13,620 bases of DNA from CAYLPU01 sp964385635 (GTDB lineage Bacteria; Chloroflexota; Anaerolineae; B4-G1): contig CAYLPU010000119.1 of the NCBI GenBank assembly GCA_964385635.1, positions 1-13,620 of the forward strand. Direction: 5' to 3'. Shown here one piece after another: positions 1 through 7,900 of this stretch. The notes beneath the pieces are model-generated. The model did not search any database, was not told the DNA's origin, and saw nothing but the letters and a program-made list of their open reading frames with translations. The first letter of the stretch is position 1. Every line of letters starts with the position of its first letter. The position numbers were made by a program, and so were the translations under genes.

Positions 1-102
1 GGAAATCGAATGACTGTTCGAGTGGTTACCCCGGATTATTGAGAAGATACGAAAAAGGGTAAGACCGACTCCCCCCTATAGAATTGGGTGTATTTCACCT
101 CG

Positions 103-159
103 GTTGTAGGGCAATTTGGCAAATTGCCCCTGGGATAAGTTACCAACTTGTCCTACAAC
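103..159. repeat. Nested palindrome with two internal hairpins
   Basis: An outer 8-bp inverted repeat (GTTGTAGG 103-110, CCTACAAC 152-159) encloses two inner palindromes. The first is GGGCAATTTG (109-118) with CAAATTGCCC (120-129), perfect with a 1-nt centre. The second is GGATAAGTT (133-141) with AACTTGTCC (145-153), one mismatch. The inner arms share a base or two with the outer arms, so a single strand could form a three-way junction. The function is unknown; a dispersed mobile palindrome is likely. Confidence 0.7.
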
Positions 160-221
160 TCATTTGAAACGCACCCTATAGAATTACCCTACAACATCTG
201 CGTTGTCCGTGAGAATCTGTG

Positions 222-242
222 GGACAAGATGCCATCTTGTCC
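222..242. repeat. 10-bp perfect palindrome
   Basis: GGACAAGATG (222-231) and CATCTTGTCC (233-242) are perfect inverted repeats around a single C. The outer bases resemble the second hairpin of the 103-159 element (GGAYAAGTT...AACTTGTCC), so both may belong to one repeat family. It ends 16 bp before the GGAGG that serves the ABC transporter start, so it lies in that gene's probable leader. Confidence 0.7.
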
Positions 243-270
243 TACGTTGGTTGCGGCTGGAGGCCGCGCT

Positions 271-2016
271 ATGCACATTCTGAAACGTCTCTTTGGCTAC
301 GTGCGACCGTATTGGAAGCCACTGACCGCTACAGGCATCCTGCTGCTGTTTCAAACCAGCCTGAGGCTGCTCCCGCCGCTCTTTCAGCGGGAGATCGTGG
401 ATCAGGTGATCGGCGGTCGCGACATCTCCCGCCTCGGCGTGATAATCGCCGCCCTGGCCGGTGTCTATGTGGCATTGTGGTTCACGGAAGTTGGCGACCA
501 GTACATCCGCCACGTGCTGGGCGCGCGCTTCATCTTCGACCTGCGGGTGCATATCTACGCCTACCTGCAACGATTGTCTCTCTCCTTCTTTGAACAGACC
601 TCCACCGGTGAACTGATGTCGCGGGTGACCAACGACGTCAATGCCCTGGAGAGCTTCGTCACCCACGGGGTGATCCTTGCGACCGTAGACCTGATGCGCT
701 TGCTGGGTGTATCGGCAGTGCTGCTGGTGCTCGACTGGCGACTGGCGCTGATCGTGTTGGTTCTGTTGCCGATTATGACCGTTGGCCTGCGGCGCTTCAA
801 CCAGCGCGTGCACCCTATCTACCGCCAGGTGCGCGACCGGCTGGGGGACATCAACGCTAAACTGGAGGACAACCTGGCCGGCATCCGCGTCATCCAGGCC
901 TTTGGGCAAGAGGATACAGAACTGGATCGCTTCCGCGATGTCACCGCGAACTATTATCGGGAACGAGTGCGGGCCATACGCGCCTGGTCTACCTTCTTTC
1001 CTGCCCTGCGCACGATGGCTGTTCTGGGGGGCACGACGGTGCTCGGCGTGGGCGCGTGGATGGTCATCAACGATCAGACCTCATTGGGCACGCTGGTGGC
1101 CTTTCTGTCCTACATCACCTCGTTCTACGATCCCCTCCGGCGACTGGCGGAGGTGGACAACGTCTTCCAGCAAGCCATCGCCGCCGGGGAGCGCATCTTC
1201 GAACTGCTGGACGAAGTGCCGGAAATCCAGGACGCGCCAGGCGCAGTCTCGCTGGACCGGATCGAGGGGGACGTGGTGTTCGACGACGTGCACTTCCGCT
1301 ACGGCGATGGTGACGAGGTACTGCACGACGTCACGTTCCGCATGGCCCCCGGAGAGGCAGTGGCGCTGGTCGGGCCCAGCGGAGCGGGCAAGACCAGTAT
1401 CGCCAACCTGCTGTGTCGCTTCTACGACCCGATCCACGGCCGCATCCTGGTGGACGGGCACGACCTGCGCAGGGTGCAGATCCGGTCACTGCGCCAGCAC
1501 GTGGCCGTGGTACTGCAGGACACCTTTCTGTTCAACACCACCGTGCGCGAGAACCTGCTCTACGGCAAGCCGGACGCCAGCGAGGAAAAGATGGTCGCCG
1601 CCGCGAAGGCGGCTTACGCCCACAAGTTCATCGAGCAACTGCCCCAGGGCTACGACACCGAGATCGGCGAGCGGGGGGTGAAACTGAGCGGCGGGCAGAA
1701 GCAGCGGCTGGCGCTGGCGCGCGCCATCCTGGCCGACCCGCGCATCCTGATCCTGGATGAGGCCACCTCGTCGGTGGACGCCGAGGCGGAGTATTTGATC
1801 CAGCAGGCGCTGGACGAGGTGATGAAGGGGCGCACGTCGCTGGTCATCGCCCACCGCTTGAGCACGATCCGCAACGCCGACAAGATCATCGCGCTGGAGG
1901 AAGGGCGCATCCGCGAGGTGGGCGACCACCACGAGTTGCTGGCCCGGGGCGGGCTCTATAGCCAACTCTACCGGCGGCAGTTGGAACTGGCGGCGAGCGG
2001 AAACACGAAGGTTTGA
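271..2016 (+). CDS. ABC transporter, fused membrane and ATPase half-transporter (MsbA/multidrug exporter type)
   Basis: A 581-residue ATP-driven exporter half-molecule that should dimerise in the cytoplasmic membrane; the substrate (lipid, drug or peptide) cannot be told. About residues 15-300 form the six-helix membrane domain. The ATPase domain follows and is complete: A-loop Tyr344, Walker A GPSGAGKT 368-375, Q-loop Gln416, signature LSGGQ 472-476, Walker B ILILDEA with Asp496 and catalytic Glu497, and H-loop His528. The length is normal for the family. ATG 271 was chosen because GGAGG at 259-263 lies 7 nt upstream and the protein then begins with the usual MHILKRLFGYVRPYW-type start. The in-frame ATG at 148 would add 41 residues encoded by palindromic repeat. 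No partner half-transporter is adjacent, so it is either a homodimer or its partner lies outside the window. It ends with TGA, so TGA is a stop codon here. Confidence 0.96.
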   Translation: MHILKRLFGYVRPYWKPLTATGILLLFQTSLRLLPPLFQREIVDQVIGGRDISRLGVIIAALAGVYVALWFTEVGDQYIRHVLGARFIFDLRVHIYAYLQRLSLSFFEQTSTGELMSRVTNDVNALESFVTHGVILATVDLMRLLGVSAVLLVLDWRLALIVLVLLPIMTVGLRRFNQRVHPIYRQVRDRLGDINAKLEDNLAGIRVIQAFGQEDTELDRFRDVTANYYRERVRAIRAWSTFFPALRTMAVLGGTTVLGVGAWMVINDQTSLGTLVAFLSYITSFYDPLRRLAEVDNVFQQAIAAGERIFELLDEVPEIQDAPGAVSLDRIEGDVVFDDVHFRYGDGDEVLHDVTFRMAPGEAVALVGPSGAGKTSIANLLCRFYDPIHGRILVDGHDLRRVQIRSLRQHVAVVLQDTFLFNTTVRENLLYGKPDASEEKMVAAAKAAYAHKFIEQLPQGYDTEIGERGVKLSGGQKQRLALARAILADPRILILDEATSSVDAEAEYLIQQALDEVMKGRTSLVIAHRLSTIRNADKIIALEEGRIREVGDHHELLARGGLYSQLYRRQLELAASGNTKV

Positions 2017-2131
2017 AATAGCGAAAGACACGAAAGATGGGTAAAGAGCCATCGGCAAATGCACCATTGTCGTTACTACTCAGGCATGTCTGGAAAGTGG
2101 CAAGCTCACCCAGTCAATAGCTTTGTAATGA

Positions 2132-2209
2132 TGTCATTGCGAGCGTAGCGAAGCAATCTCACGCCAGTAAGTTGGGGATTGCTTCGTCACTTCGTTCCTC
2201 GCAATGACA
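2132..2209. repeat. 78-bp palindromic intergenic repeat between convergent genes
   Basis: TGTCATTGCGAG (2132-2143) and CTCGCAATGACA (2198-2209) are perfect 12-bp terminal inverted repeats. The interior is also largely self-complementary: CGAAGCAATC at 2149-2158 pairs with GATTGCTTCG at 2177-2186. This matches a widely dispersed non-coding repeat seen in many bacterial genomes (recognised from memory). It sits between the ends of the ABC transporter and the helicase gene, so its hairpin could end transcription from both sides. The rest of 2017-2246 shows nothing else beyond a CACGAAAG-type repeat word near 2031. Confidence 0.8.
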
Positions 2210-2246
2210 GGGTGAGTAATAACCTATTGTCAAGATTAGGTGCCCT

Positions 2247-4403
2247 TTACTCCTCCTCTGCAAAAAAGGCCGCCACGTCCTCGAACCGCAGCGTCCTGCG
2301 CGCCCGGGGCAGGCTGGCGATCACCTGTGAGCCGTACCGCCTGGTATTGAGACGCGAGTCGAGAATCGCCATGACGCCTCGATCCGTCTCGGTGCGGATG
2401 AGCCGGCCCACTCCTTGCTTCAAAGCCAGGATCGCCTCCGGTAACATAACCTGCATAAACGGGTTGCCGCCGGCCTCGCGGATGCGCTGCTCCCGATGCT
2501 GGATCACCGGATCCCGGTAAGGCGCGAAGGGTAACTTGTCTATGATAACCAGCGATAATGGATCGCCAGGGACGTCCACACCCTCCCAGAAACTCTTGGT
2601 CGCAAAGAGCACGGCCCCGCTGGCATCGTTCCGAAACAAGTCGAGCAGTTCTTCTCTGGAGGCTGTGCCCTGACGGTAGCAGGCGAAGGGAAGTCGCGGT
2701 GCCAGCGTTTCGAACAGTTGCCCGACCCGACGTGTACTCGTGCACAGCACAAAAGCGCGCCCCCGGCTGGCCCGCACCAGCCGCTCCACCTCGGCAGCCA
2801 ACTTCCGCACGTACCCATCCTCTCCCTCGCCATACTGAGGGTACAGCCCGTGGGGGGTGTAGAGCAGCGCCTGGTTGGGATAGTCAAAAGGGCTGGCGAT
2901 GAAACGCTGAATCACGCCGCCTTTTTCACCTTTGTTTTCACTTTTGGGCGGCGCGCCGATCTGCCGGCCGAAGTAGTCAAACCGTCCGTTGACGGTGAGC
3001 GTGGCGCTGGTACAGACCACCGTCTTGGTCGCATTCCACAGACTCTCTCGTAGGAAGCCGGCCACCTCGACCGGTTCCTGGCAGAGGACGATACGTGCCT
3101 CTTCTCTCTTGCCCGGCCCCTTCTCCTTCTCACAATACCGTACCTCATCCTCTGGCACCAGCCGGTTCAGACTCAGGATCGCGTCCGCCAGTTGTCCTGC
3201 CCATTCGATGGCCGTCTGATGGCGACCGTTCTCCTCGTTGCGCTCGCCCCCACCAGGCACGGGCGGATACCGCTTCATCAGTTGTTTACAGATGACGTTG
3301 ACGTGACCGGCCAACTTGCCCGCCAGCGGCAACTCACGCGGGGAGGCCCAACGGCGCTCGTTTTGCTGACGCTGGTCACCACTTTGCGCCAGGTAGGTGA
3401 ACAGTTCGTGGTTGGCTTGCACGGCCCTGCCCCTGAGCCTGTCGTCGGCGTTGCCTATGACGACGATATCGTTGACGAAGGCGGGCACCTGGTCGTATTC
3501 CAGTCTGAGCCGCAGTGCGCCGACGACGTAGTGCATGAAATCCTGGGCCTCATCCAGGACGATAACATCGCGGGGCTCGATTATCTGGCCGTCCAGAACC
3601 ATGTTGAAGGCCAGCAAAGCGTGATTGAGGACGACAATGTCTGCCTTCTCCGCCTCGATTCGCGCCAACTGATAGTAACATTGGCTCAACATCGGGCAGC
3701 GCTGGCCCAGGCAATCGTGCCGGCCTACGGTGAGCGCGTCCCGCAGTTCGCCGAACAGGCGCAGTTCTTCGACGTCCCCGGAGGGTGTCTGCTCCAGTCG
3801 CTCCCGCAATTCACCGGCGGAGATCCCCTGGCCCGGGAGGATCAACTGCTGGCTCAGTTCTTTCAGTTTGACCCGACAGATGTAGTTTCCCCGCCCCTTG
3901 AGCAGAGCCGCCGTGAACGGCCGGGGAGCGATGCGCTGCAGGGCCGGGAGGTCCTTCTCCCACAACTGGTTCTGGAGTGTCTTGTTGGCCGTGGAGATGA
4001 ACGCCCTTTGGCCAGTCCAGATAAGGGGAATGAGGTAGGCGAACGATTTGCCGCTGCCGGTGCCGGCCTCAATGAGCGCGTGCTGTCCCTCATCCAGAGC
4101 GCGCTTGACCAGTCGAGCCATCAGCGCCTGGCCGCGCCGGGGGCGGTAAGTATCGCCCAACAGGTGGGCCACCGGGCCAGCGGGCGCAAAGACGAGGGCG
4201 ATGTCCTCTTCTTCCCCCTTGGATTGGGGGCTTGGTGCAGCGGCAGGTTCTGGTGCCGGCGTCGGCGTCTTCGCTGGGGGTGCCGCTGGCGACGGAGGTG
4301 CCCCAGCCACACCCACCTCGCTTGATTCGACCGCTCCTCTGGCCAGCTCTTCGGCTTGCTTGCGTCTCAAGCGGTGGGTCAGTTGCTCCAGGAAGTCTGA
4401 CAT
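2247..4403 (-). CDS. DinG/XPD-family ATP-dependent DNA helicase with Fe-S cluster
   Basis: A 718-residue superfamily 2 helicase of the XPD/DinG type, expected to unwind DNA 5' to 3' during repair or R-loop removal. Residues about 30-60 are a Pro/Ala-rich linker after a short charged N-terminus. Walker A is AGTGSGKS (113-120). Four cysteines at 176, 231, 236 and 242 sit between Walker A and the Walker B box, the arrangement that binds the 4Fe-4S cluster in XPD and DinG. The box itself is DEAQ (284-287). Motif III TSAT is at 465-468, a WEGVD motif at 606-610 and motif VI QGVGRLIR at 663-670. ATG 4403 starts the protein without a clear Shine-Dalgarno. An extended -10 promoter about 200 bp upstream and a strong hairpin 22 bp upstream lie in its leader. 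No exonuclease domain is fused at the N-terminus, unlike some Gram-positive DinG proteins. It is probably a housekeeping repair gene; a role with the neighbouring restriction system is only a possibility. Confidence 0.93.
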   Translation of the reverse strand: MSDFLEQLTHRLRRKQAEELARGAVESSEVGVAGAPPSPAAPPAKTPTPAPEPAAAPSPQSKGEEEDIALVFAPAGPVAHLLGDTYRPRRGQALMARLVKRALDEGQHALIEAGTGSGKSFAYLIPLIWTGQRAFISTANKTLQNQLWEKDLPALQRIAPRPFTAALLKGRGNYICRVKLKELSQQLILPGQGISAGELRERLEQTPSGDVEELRLFGELRDALTVGRHDCLGQRCPMLSQCYYQLARIEAEKADIVVLNHALLAFNMVLDGQIIEPRDVIVLDEAQDFMHYVVGALRLRLEYDQVPAFVNDIVVIGNADDRLRGRAVQANHELFTYLAQSGDQRQQNERRWASPRELPLAGKLAGHVNVICKQLMKRYPPVPGGGERNEENGRHQTAIEWAGQLADAILSLNRLVPEDEVRYCEKEKGPGKREEARIVLCQEPVEVAGFLRESLWNATKTVVCTSATLTVNGRFDYFGRQIGAPPKSENKGEKGGVIQRFIASPFDYPNQALLYTPHGLYPQYGEGEDGYVRKLAAEVERLVRASRGRAFVLCTSTRRVGQLFETLAPRLPFACYRQGTASREELLDLFRNDASGAVLFATKSFWEGVDVPGDPLSLVIIDKLPFAPYRDPVIQHREQRIREAGGNPFMQVMLPEAILALKQGVGRLIRTETDRGVMAILDSRLNTRRYGSQVIASLPRARRTLRFEDVAAFFAEEE

Positions 4404-4424
4404 GGCTCGTGATGAGGTGCGATC

Positions 4425-4458
4425 AGGTGCAACGCACTTCAGAAAGTGCGTTGCACCT
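4425..4458. repeat. 15-bp perfect hairpin upstream of the helicase start
   Basis: AGGTGCAACGCACTT (4425-4439) and AAGTGCGTTGCACCT (4444-4458) are perfect inverted repeats around a CAGA loop. In the helicase transcript this hairpin would end about 22 nt before the ATG. There is no U-tract next to it in that direction, so a simple intrinsic terminator is unlikely. It may be a dispersed palindrome or a leader structure affecting translation. Confidence 0.75.
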
Positions 4459-4515
4459 TGTGAAGTGTTACGTCTTGAACAGCTTGCTGCGCCCGCGCAT
4501 CGCTGACTCGTCTAT

Positions 4516-4544
4516 TTGTCCCACCCGTCTACCTATGCTACAAT
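4516..4544 (+). promoter_or_regulatory. Candidate extended -10 sigma-70-like promoter
   Basis: TTGTCC at 4516-4521, a 17-bp spacer, then TACAAT at 4539-4544 preceded by TGC (extended -10). It faces the methyltransferase gene; transcription would start near 4551 and give a leader of about 390 nt containing the tandem repeat and the 4886-4919 hairpin. No better promoter was seen closer to the gene. Confidence 0.45.
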
Positions 4545-4613
4545 AGCAAAAGCCTCGCTGCTGGGGAAGAGTCGGAGGCTACACCCAAGGCGGCAGGACG
4601 CCCTGGTGCAGGT

Positions 4614-4641
4614 ATAATAGCACACGGCCCGCCACTGTCAA
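4614..4641 (-). promoter_or_regulatory. Candidate sigma-70-like promoter for the helicase gene
   Basis: Read on the minus strand: consensus TTGACA (4641-4636), a 16-bp spacer ending in TGC, then TATTAT (4619-4614). The start would be near 4607, giving a leader of about 200 nt to the helicase ATG at 4403. The -35 is perfect and the -10 is extended, making this the strongest promoter-like signal in the window. Its transcript would run across the oppositely oriented candidate promoter at 4516-4544. Confidence 0.55.
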
Positions 4642-4665
4642 GGATACTGAAGGGGTCTCTTTATT

Positions 4666-4710
4666 AATGGCACTAATGGCACTAATGGCACTAACGGCAC
4701 TAACGGCACA
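4666..4710. repeat. Five-copy 9-bp tandem repeat (AATGGCACT)
   Basis: Units at 4666, 4675 and 4684 read AATGGCACT; units at 4693 and 4702 read AACGGCACT/A. The array begins 25 bp beyond the -35 of the minus-strand promoter. Such arrays change copy number by slippage. The array does not lie in a supported gene. Confidence 0.85.
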
Positions 4711-4885
4711 ATGGCCATCGAATAGACCAACAGGGCGTTGGTCATCGTTTCGGCCACTAAGAGCAGGATTTTCAGAATGAACGGATCGATCCGCGTCTAA
4801 CCGCCACATCTGAGGCTAAACTGGATATTCCGCTTGAGCAGTTGGCCCAAACGATGATCATAGCCGAGTTCAGTAAACCCGCTCA

Positions 4886-4919
4886 AGAAACCGGGTTTTG
4901 AGGAAAAAACCCGGTTTCT
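4886..4919. repeat. 14-bp perfect hairpin just upstream of the Mod ribosome binding site
   Basis: AGAAACCGGGTTTT (4886-4899) and AAAACCCGGTTTCT (4906-4919) pair perfectly around a 6-nt loop. The right arm ends 13 nt before the GGAGG (4933-4937) of the methyltransferase gene. The AAACCGGGTTT core is familiar as a dispersed repeat in several bacterial phyla, including Chloroflexota (from memory). In the Mod mRNA it would be a 5' leader hairpin. Confidence 0.75.
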
Positions 4920-4942
4920 GACACCCATTTCTGGAGGCACTT

Positions 4943-7900
4943 GTGACCCAGGACAAGAAAACCCAAAACCGCAGACAACTACAATCCCTACTCCGCGAAC
5001 TCTTTCAATTCGACTATGCTGACCTGGACTTTGGCATCTACCGCATCCTCAACGAAAAGCGGGACGAAATTGAGCGCTTTATCGAGCGCGATCTGCTCGA
5101 CGCAGTAAACCAGGCCCTGGCCCACTTTCAGGCGGCCGACCGGCAGGAGTTGGAAACGCAGTTGGCGCAGAAGCGCGCCATGCTGGGCGACGCCGCGCTG
5201 GATGAGACGGGCGCGGTGCGCGAAGCGTTCCGAACCCTGCCCATTGCACAGGAGTATACAAAGTTACATCAGCAACTCCGCAGCCTCGACGTCGCCCAAG
5301 AGACCGAGGCCCGCGTCTTTAACGACCTGTGGCGATTCTTTTCCCGCTACTATGACAACGGCGACTTTCTCACCGAGCGCCGCTACTCCTCGCGCGAGTC
5401 CAAGTTCTGCGTGCCTTATAACGGCGAGGAAGTGTTGCTCCACTGGGCCAATCGCGACCAGTACTATGTCAAGACCAGCGAGCGTTTCACCGATTATCGC
5501 TTCACCGCTGGCAATTACACCGTCTGGTTCCGGCTGCAGCACGCCGAGGTAGAACAGGACAACGTCAAGGGCGACAAGCGTTACTTTGTGCTCCGCACAA
5601 AAGCTCCTCTCGACTACGACGCAAAGACTCAAACGCTCACCATCTTTTTCGAATACCGCCCCATCACCGAGGAGGAAGAGGCACACTACCTCGCCACGTA
5701 CAATGCACAACAGCCCCTGAAAAAGGGCAGCCGGCGCAAAACCCTCGACCGCCGTGCGCTCTGCATAGCCCTGGAGGTAGAGATCCTGGCCGGTCTCGAC
5801 GACGCCAATCTGAAAGCGACCCTCGGCGCTGTCCCCGCAGGCAAGAACACCTCCTCCTTGGGTCAACACCTCAACCGTTACACCGCCCGCAACACGATGG
5901 ACTACTTTGTCCACAAGGACCTGGGCGGCTTTTTGCGGCGCGAACTCGACTTTTTCCTCAAGAACGAGGTGCTGCGCATAGATGATGTGATCGGCGACGA
6001 GTCGGGCGAGATGATGCAGCACGTGCTCACCCGTATGCGCGTGGTGCGCCAGATCGCGGCCAAGATCATCGCCTTTCTGGCCCAGATCGAGGATTTCCAG
6101 AAGCGGCTCTTTGAGAAGCGCAAGTTCGTCGTGCAGACCGACTACTGCATCACGCTGGACCGCGTGCCGGAGGACTTTTATCCCGAGATCCTGGCAAACG
6201 AGGCCCAGTTGGCGGAATGGCGACGGCTCTACAACGTGGACGCCTGGGAAGAAGACCCCTTCTGGCAAGGTCAATTCGATGAGGCCTTTCTGCGGAACCA
6301 TCCCTACGCGATGCTGGACACGGCCTTCTTCGACGCTGACTTCAAAGCCAGGCTGCTGGCGACTTTCGACGACCTGGACGGGGCTACCGATGGCCTGCTG
6401 ATCCACGGCGAGAACTTTCAGGCGCTCAACCTGCTGCAAGCAAAATACGCGGGACGGGTCAAGTGCATTTACATCGACCCACCGTACAATACTGGTGGTG
6501 ACGAGTTCTTATACAAGGATAGGTATCAACATTCATCGTGGCTTACGATGATGGAAAACCGACTTTCACTAGCCCGCAGCATACTTGGCGAAAACGGCTT
6601 GATGTTTTCAAGCATTGATGAGAACGAAGTCGACAACTTGACTCACCTACTCTCGAACGTTTTTGGCGAAAGAGTGAGTATCGTTGTTGTCAAGAACAAC
6701 CCCAAGGGTAGAAGCCTGGATCGTTATCTATCCACGTCACACGAGTACTTGTTGGCATTTGCCAAGGGGCGGACGGAGCTATCGGGTATTCCCAAGAGCG
6801 AGGAACAATTATCGGACTACAAGTACAAGGATGCAGGTGGGCACTATAGGCTACTGGAACTCCGTAACACTCACAGGCAATTCAACAGGAGAACCAGGCC
6901 TAACTTGTGGTTTTCTCTATACATCAACTGCGAGACTCAGAGTGTATCTCTGGATCAGACACCCAATACGGAAAAAGTCTATCCAATGTGGGATAATGGA
7001 TTGGAAGGATGCTGGACGTGGGGACGCGAACGTGCTAGACAGAAGGCCCATCTGCTTGTGGGACGCGAAATCTCTGGACGTTGGAAGGTTTATCGAAAAG
7101 ACTATGCACGAGGAGCAACATACACACCCAAGACAATTTGGGCTGATAGTGAGCTGAGAACTGACTATGCCCAAAAGGTTCTTGATGACGTAATGGGCGA
7201 AAGGTTGTTCCAATCGCCCAAGCCACCTGCCCTAATGCAAAGGGCTATGCGACTCTCCTCAGATAGCGGCGAGTTCGTCCTCGATTTCTTCGCTGGCACT
7301 GGCACCACCGCGCACGCCGTGATGGATCTCAATCGCGAATACGATGATGGCAGCCACAAATATATTCTGGTCGAGATAGGCGACTACTTCAAAACAATAC
7401 TCAAACCCCGCATCCAGAAGGTGGCCTTCTCCGCCAACTGGAAGGACGGTGTGCCACAGGATCGGGACGGGATGAGCCACATATTCAAATACCAGCGCAT
7501 CGAATCCTACGAGGATGCCCTCAACAACATCCGCGTCCGCCGGCCGGAGGGCACCCAGCGCCGCCTGCTCTACGACGAGTTCGACGACTATCAACTTCAC
7601 TATATGCTCGACTTCGAGACCCGCGACAGTCCCACGCTGCTCACCCAGGAGGCCTTCGAGACACCCTTCGACTACACGCTCAAGATTCAGCGCGGCCACG
7701 AAAGCCCCCAGGACACCGTCGTGGACCTGGTCGAGACCTTCCACTACCTGATCGGTATGCACGTGCACCAGTTGGAGCGGCACGAGCACCAGGGCCGGCC
7801 CTACGTCGTCAGTCGTGGCGAGGTGCGCTCCACACGCGGCGTCGAGAAGGTCGTCGTCGTATGGCGCGATACCGAGGGCCTCGACCTGGGACAAGAGGCC

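Larger units (their letters stand above)
1..270. other. Non-coding leader rich in palindromes
   Basis: No gene can be supported here. Two frames stay open from base 1 to stops at 40-42 and 60-62, so the last codons of an upstream gene could be present, but nothing is recognisable. The rest is repeat DNA. CCCTATAGAATT occurs at 74-85 and again exactly 100 bp later at 174-185, and palindromes lie at 103-159 and 222-242. The open frame of the ABC transporter extends back to an ATG at 148, but those codons are palindrome sequence and not protein-like. Confidence 0.6.
4404..4942. other. Intergenic region between helicase and restriction-modification operon
   Basis: No gene is supported in these 539 bp. 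The region holds two hairpins, two promoter-like sites and a 9-bp tandem repeat, each listed separately. From 4782 to the TGA at 4899-4901 one plus-strand frame stays open and reads protein-like (LDIPLEQLAQTMIIAEFSKP), which could be the eroded 3' end of a small gene, but it has no start and no recognisable family. AGCCTC at 4551-4556 can pair with GAGGCT at 4575-4580. Confidence 0.55.

Noticed and set aside
148..270. Longer ABC transporter start at ATG 148
   Set aside because: The extra 41 codons are palindromic repeat DNA, and a well-placed GGAGG serves ATG 271, where the family's usual N-terminus begins.
3192..4325. Plus-strand open frame across the helicase gene (377 codons)
   Set aside because: The minus strand encodes a complete helicase with all motifs; this is its mirror.
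4666..4710. CRISPR array
   Set aside because: Units are 9 bp and contiguous, with no spacers; no cas genes nearby.
4579..4809. Minus-strand 76-codon open frame over the 9-bp tandem repeat
   Set aside because: The repeat length is a multiple of three, which keeps the frame open; the product is repeat-encoded AVSAVSAIS and has no family resemblance.
5264..6439. Long open frame on the minus strand inside Mod (391 codons)
   Set aside because: Antisense shadow of a strongly supported gene; no motif and no ribosome binding site.
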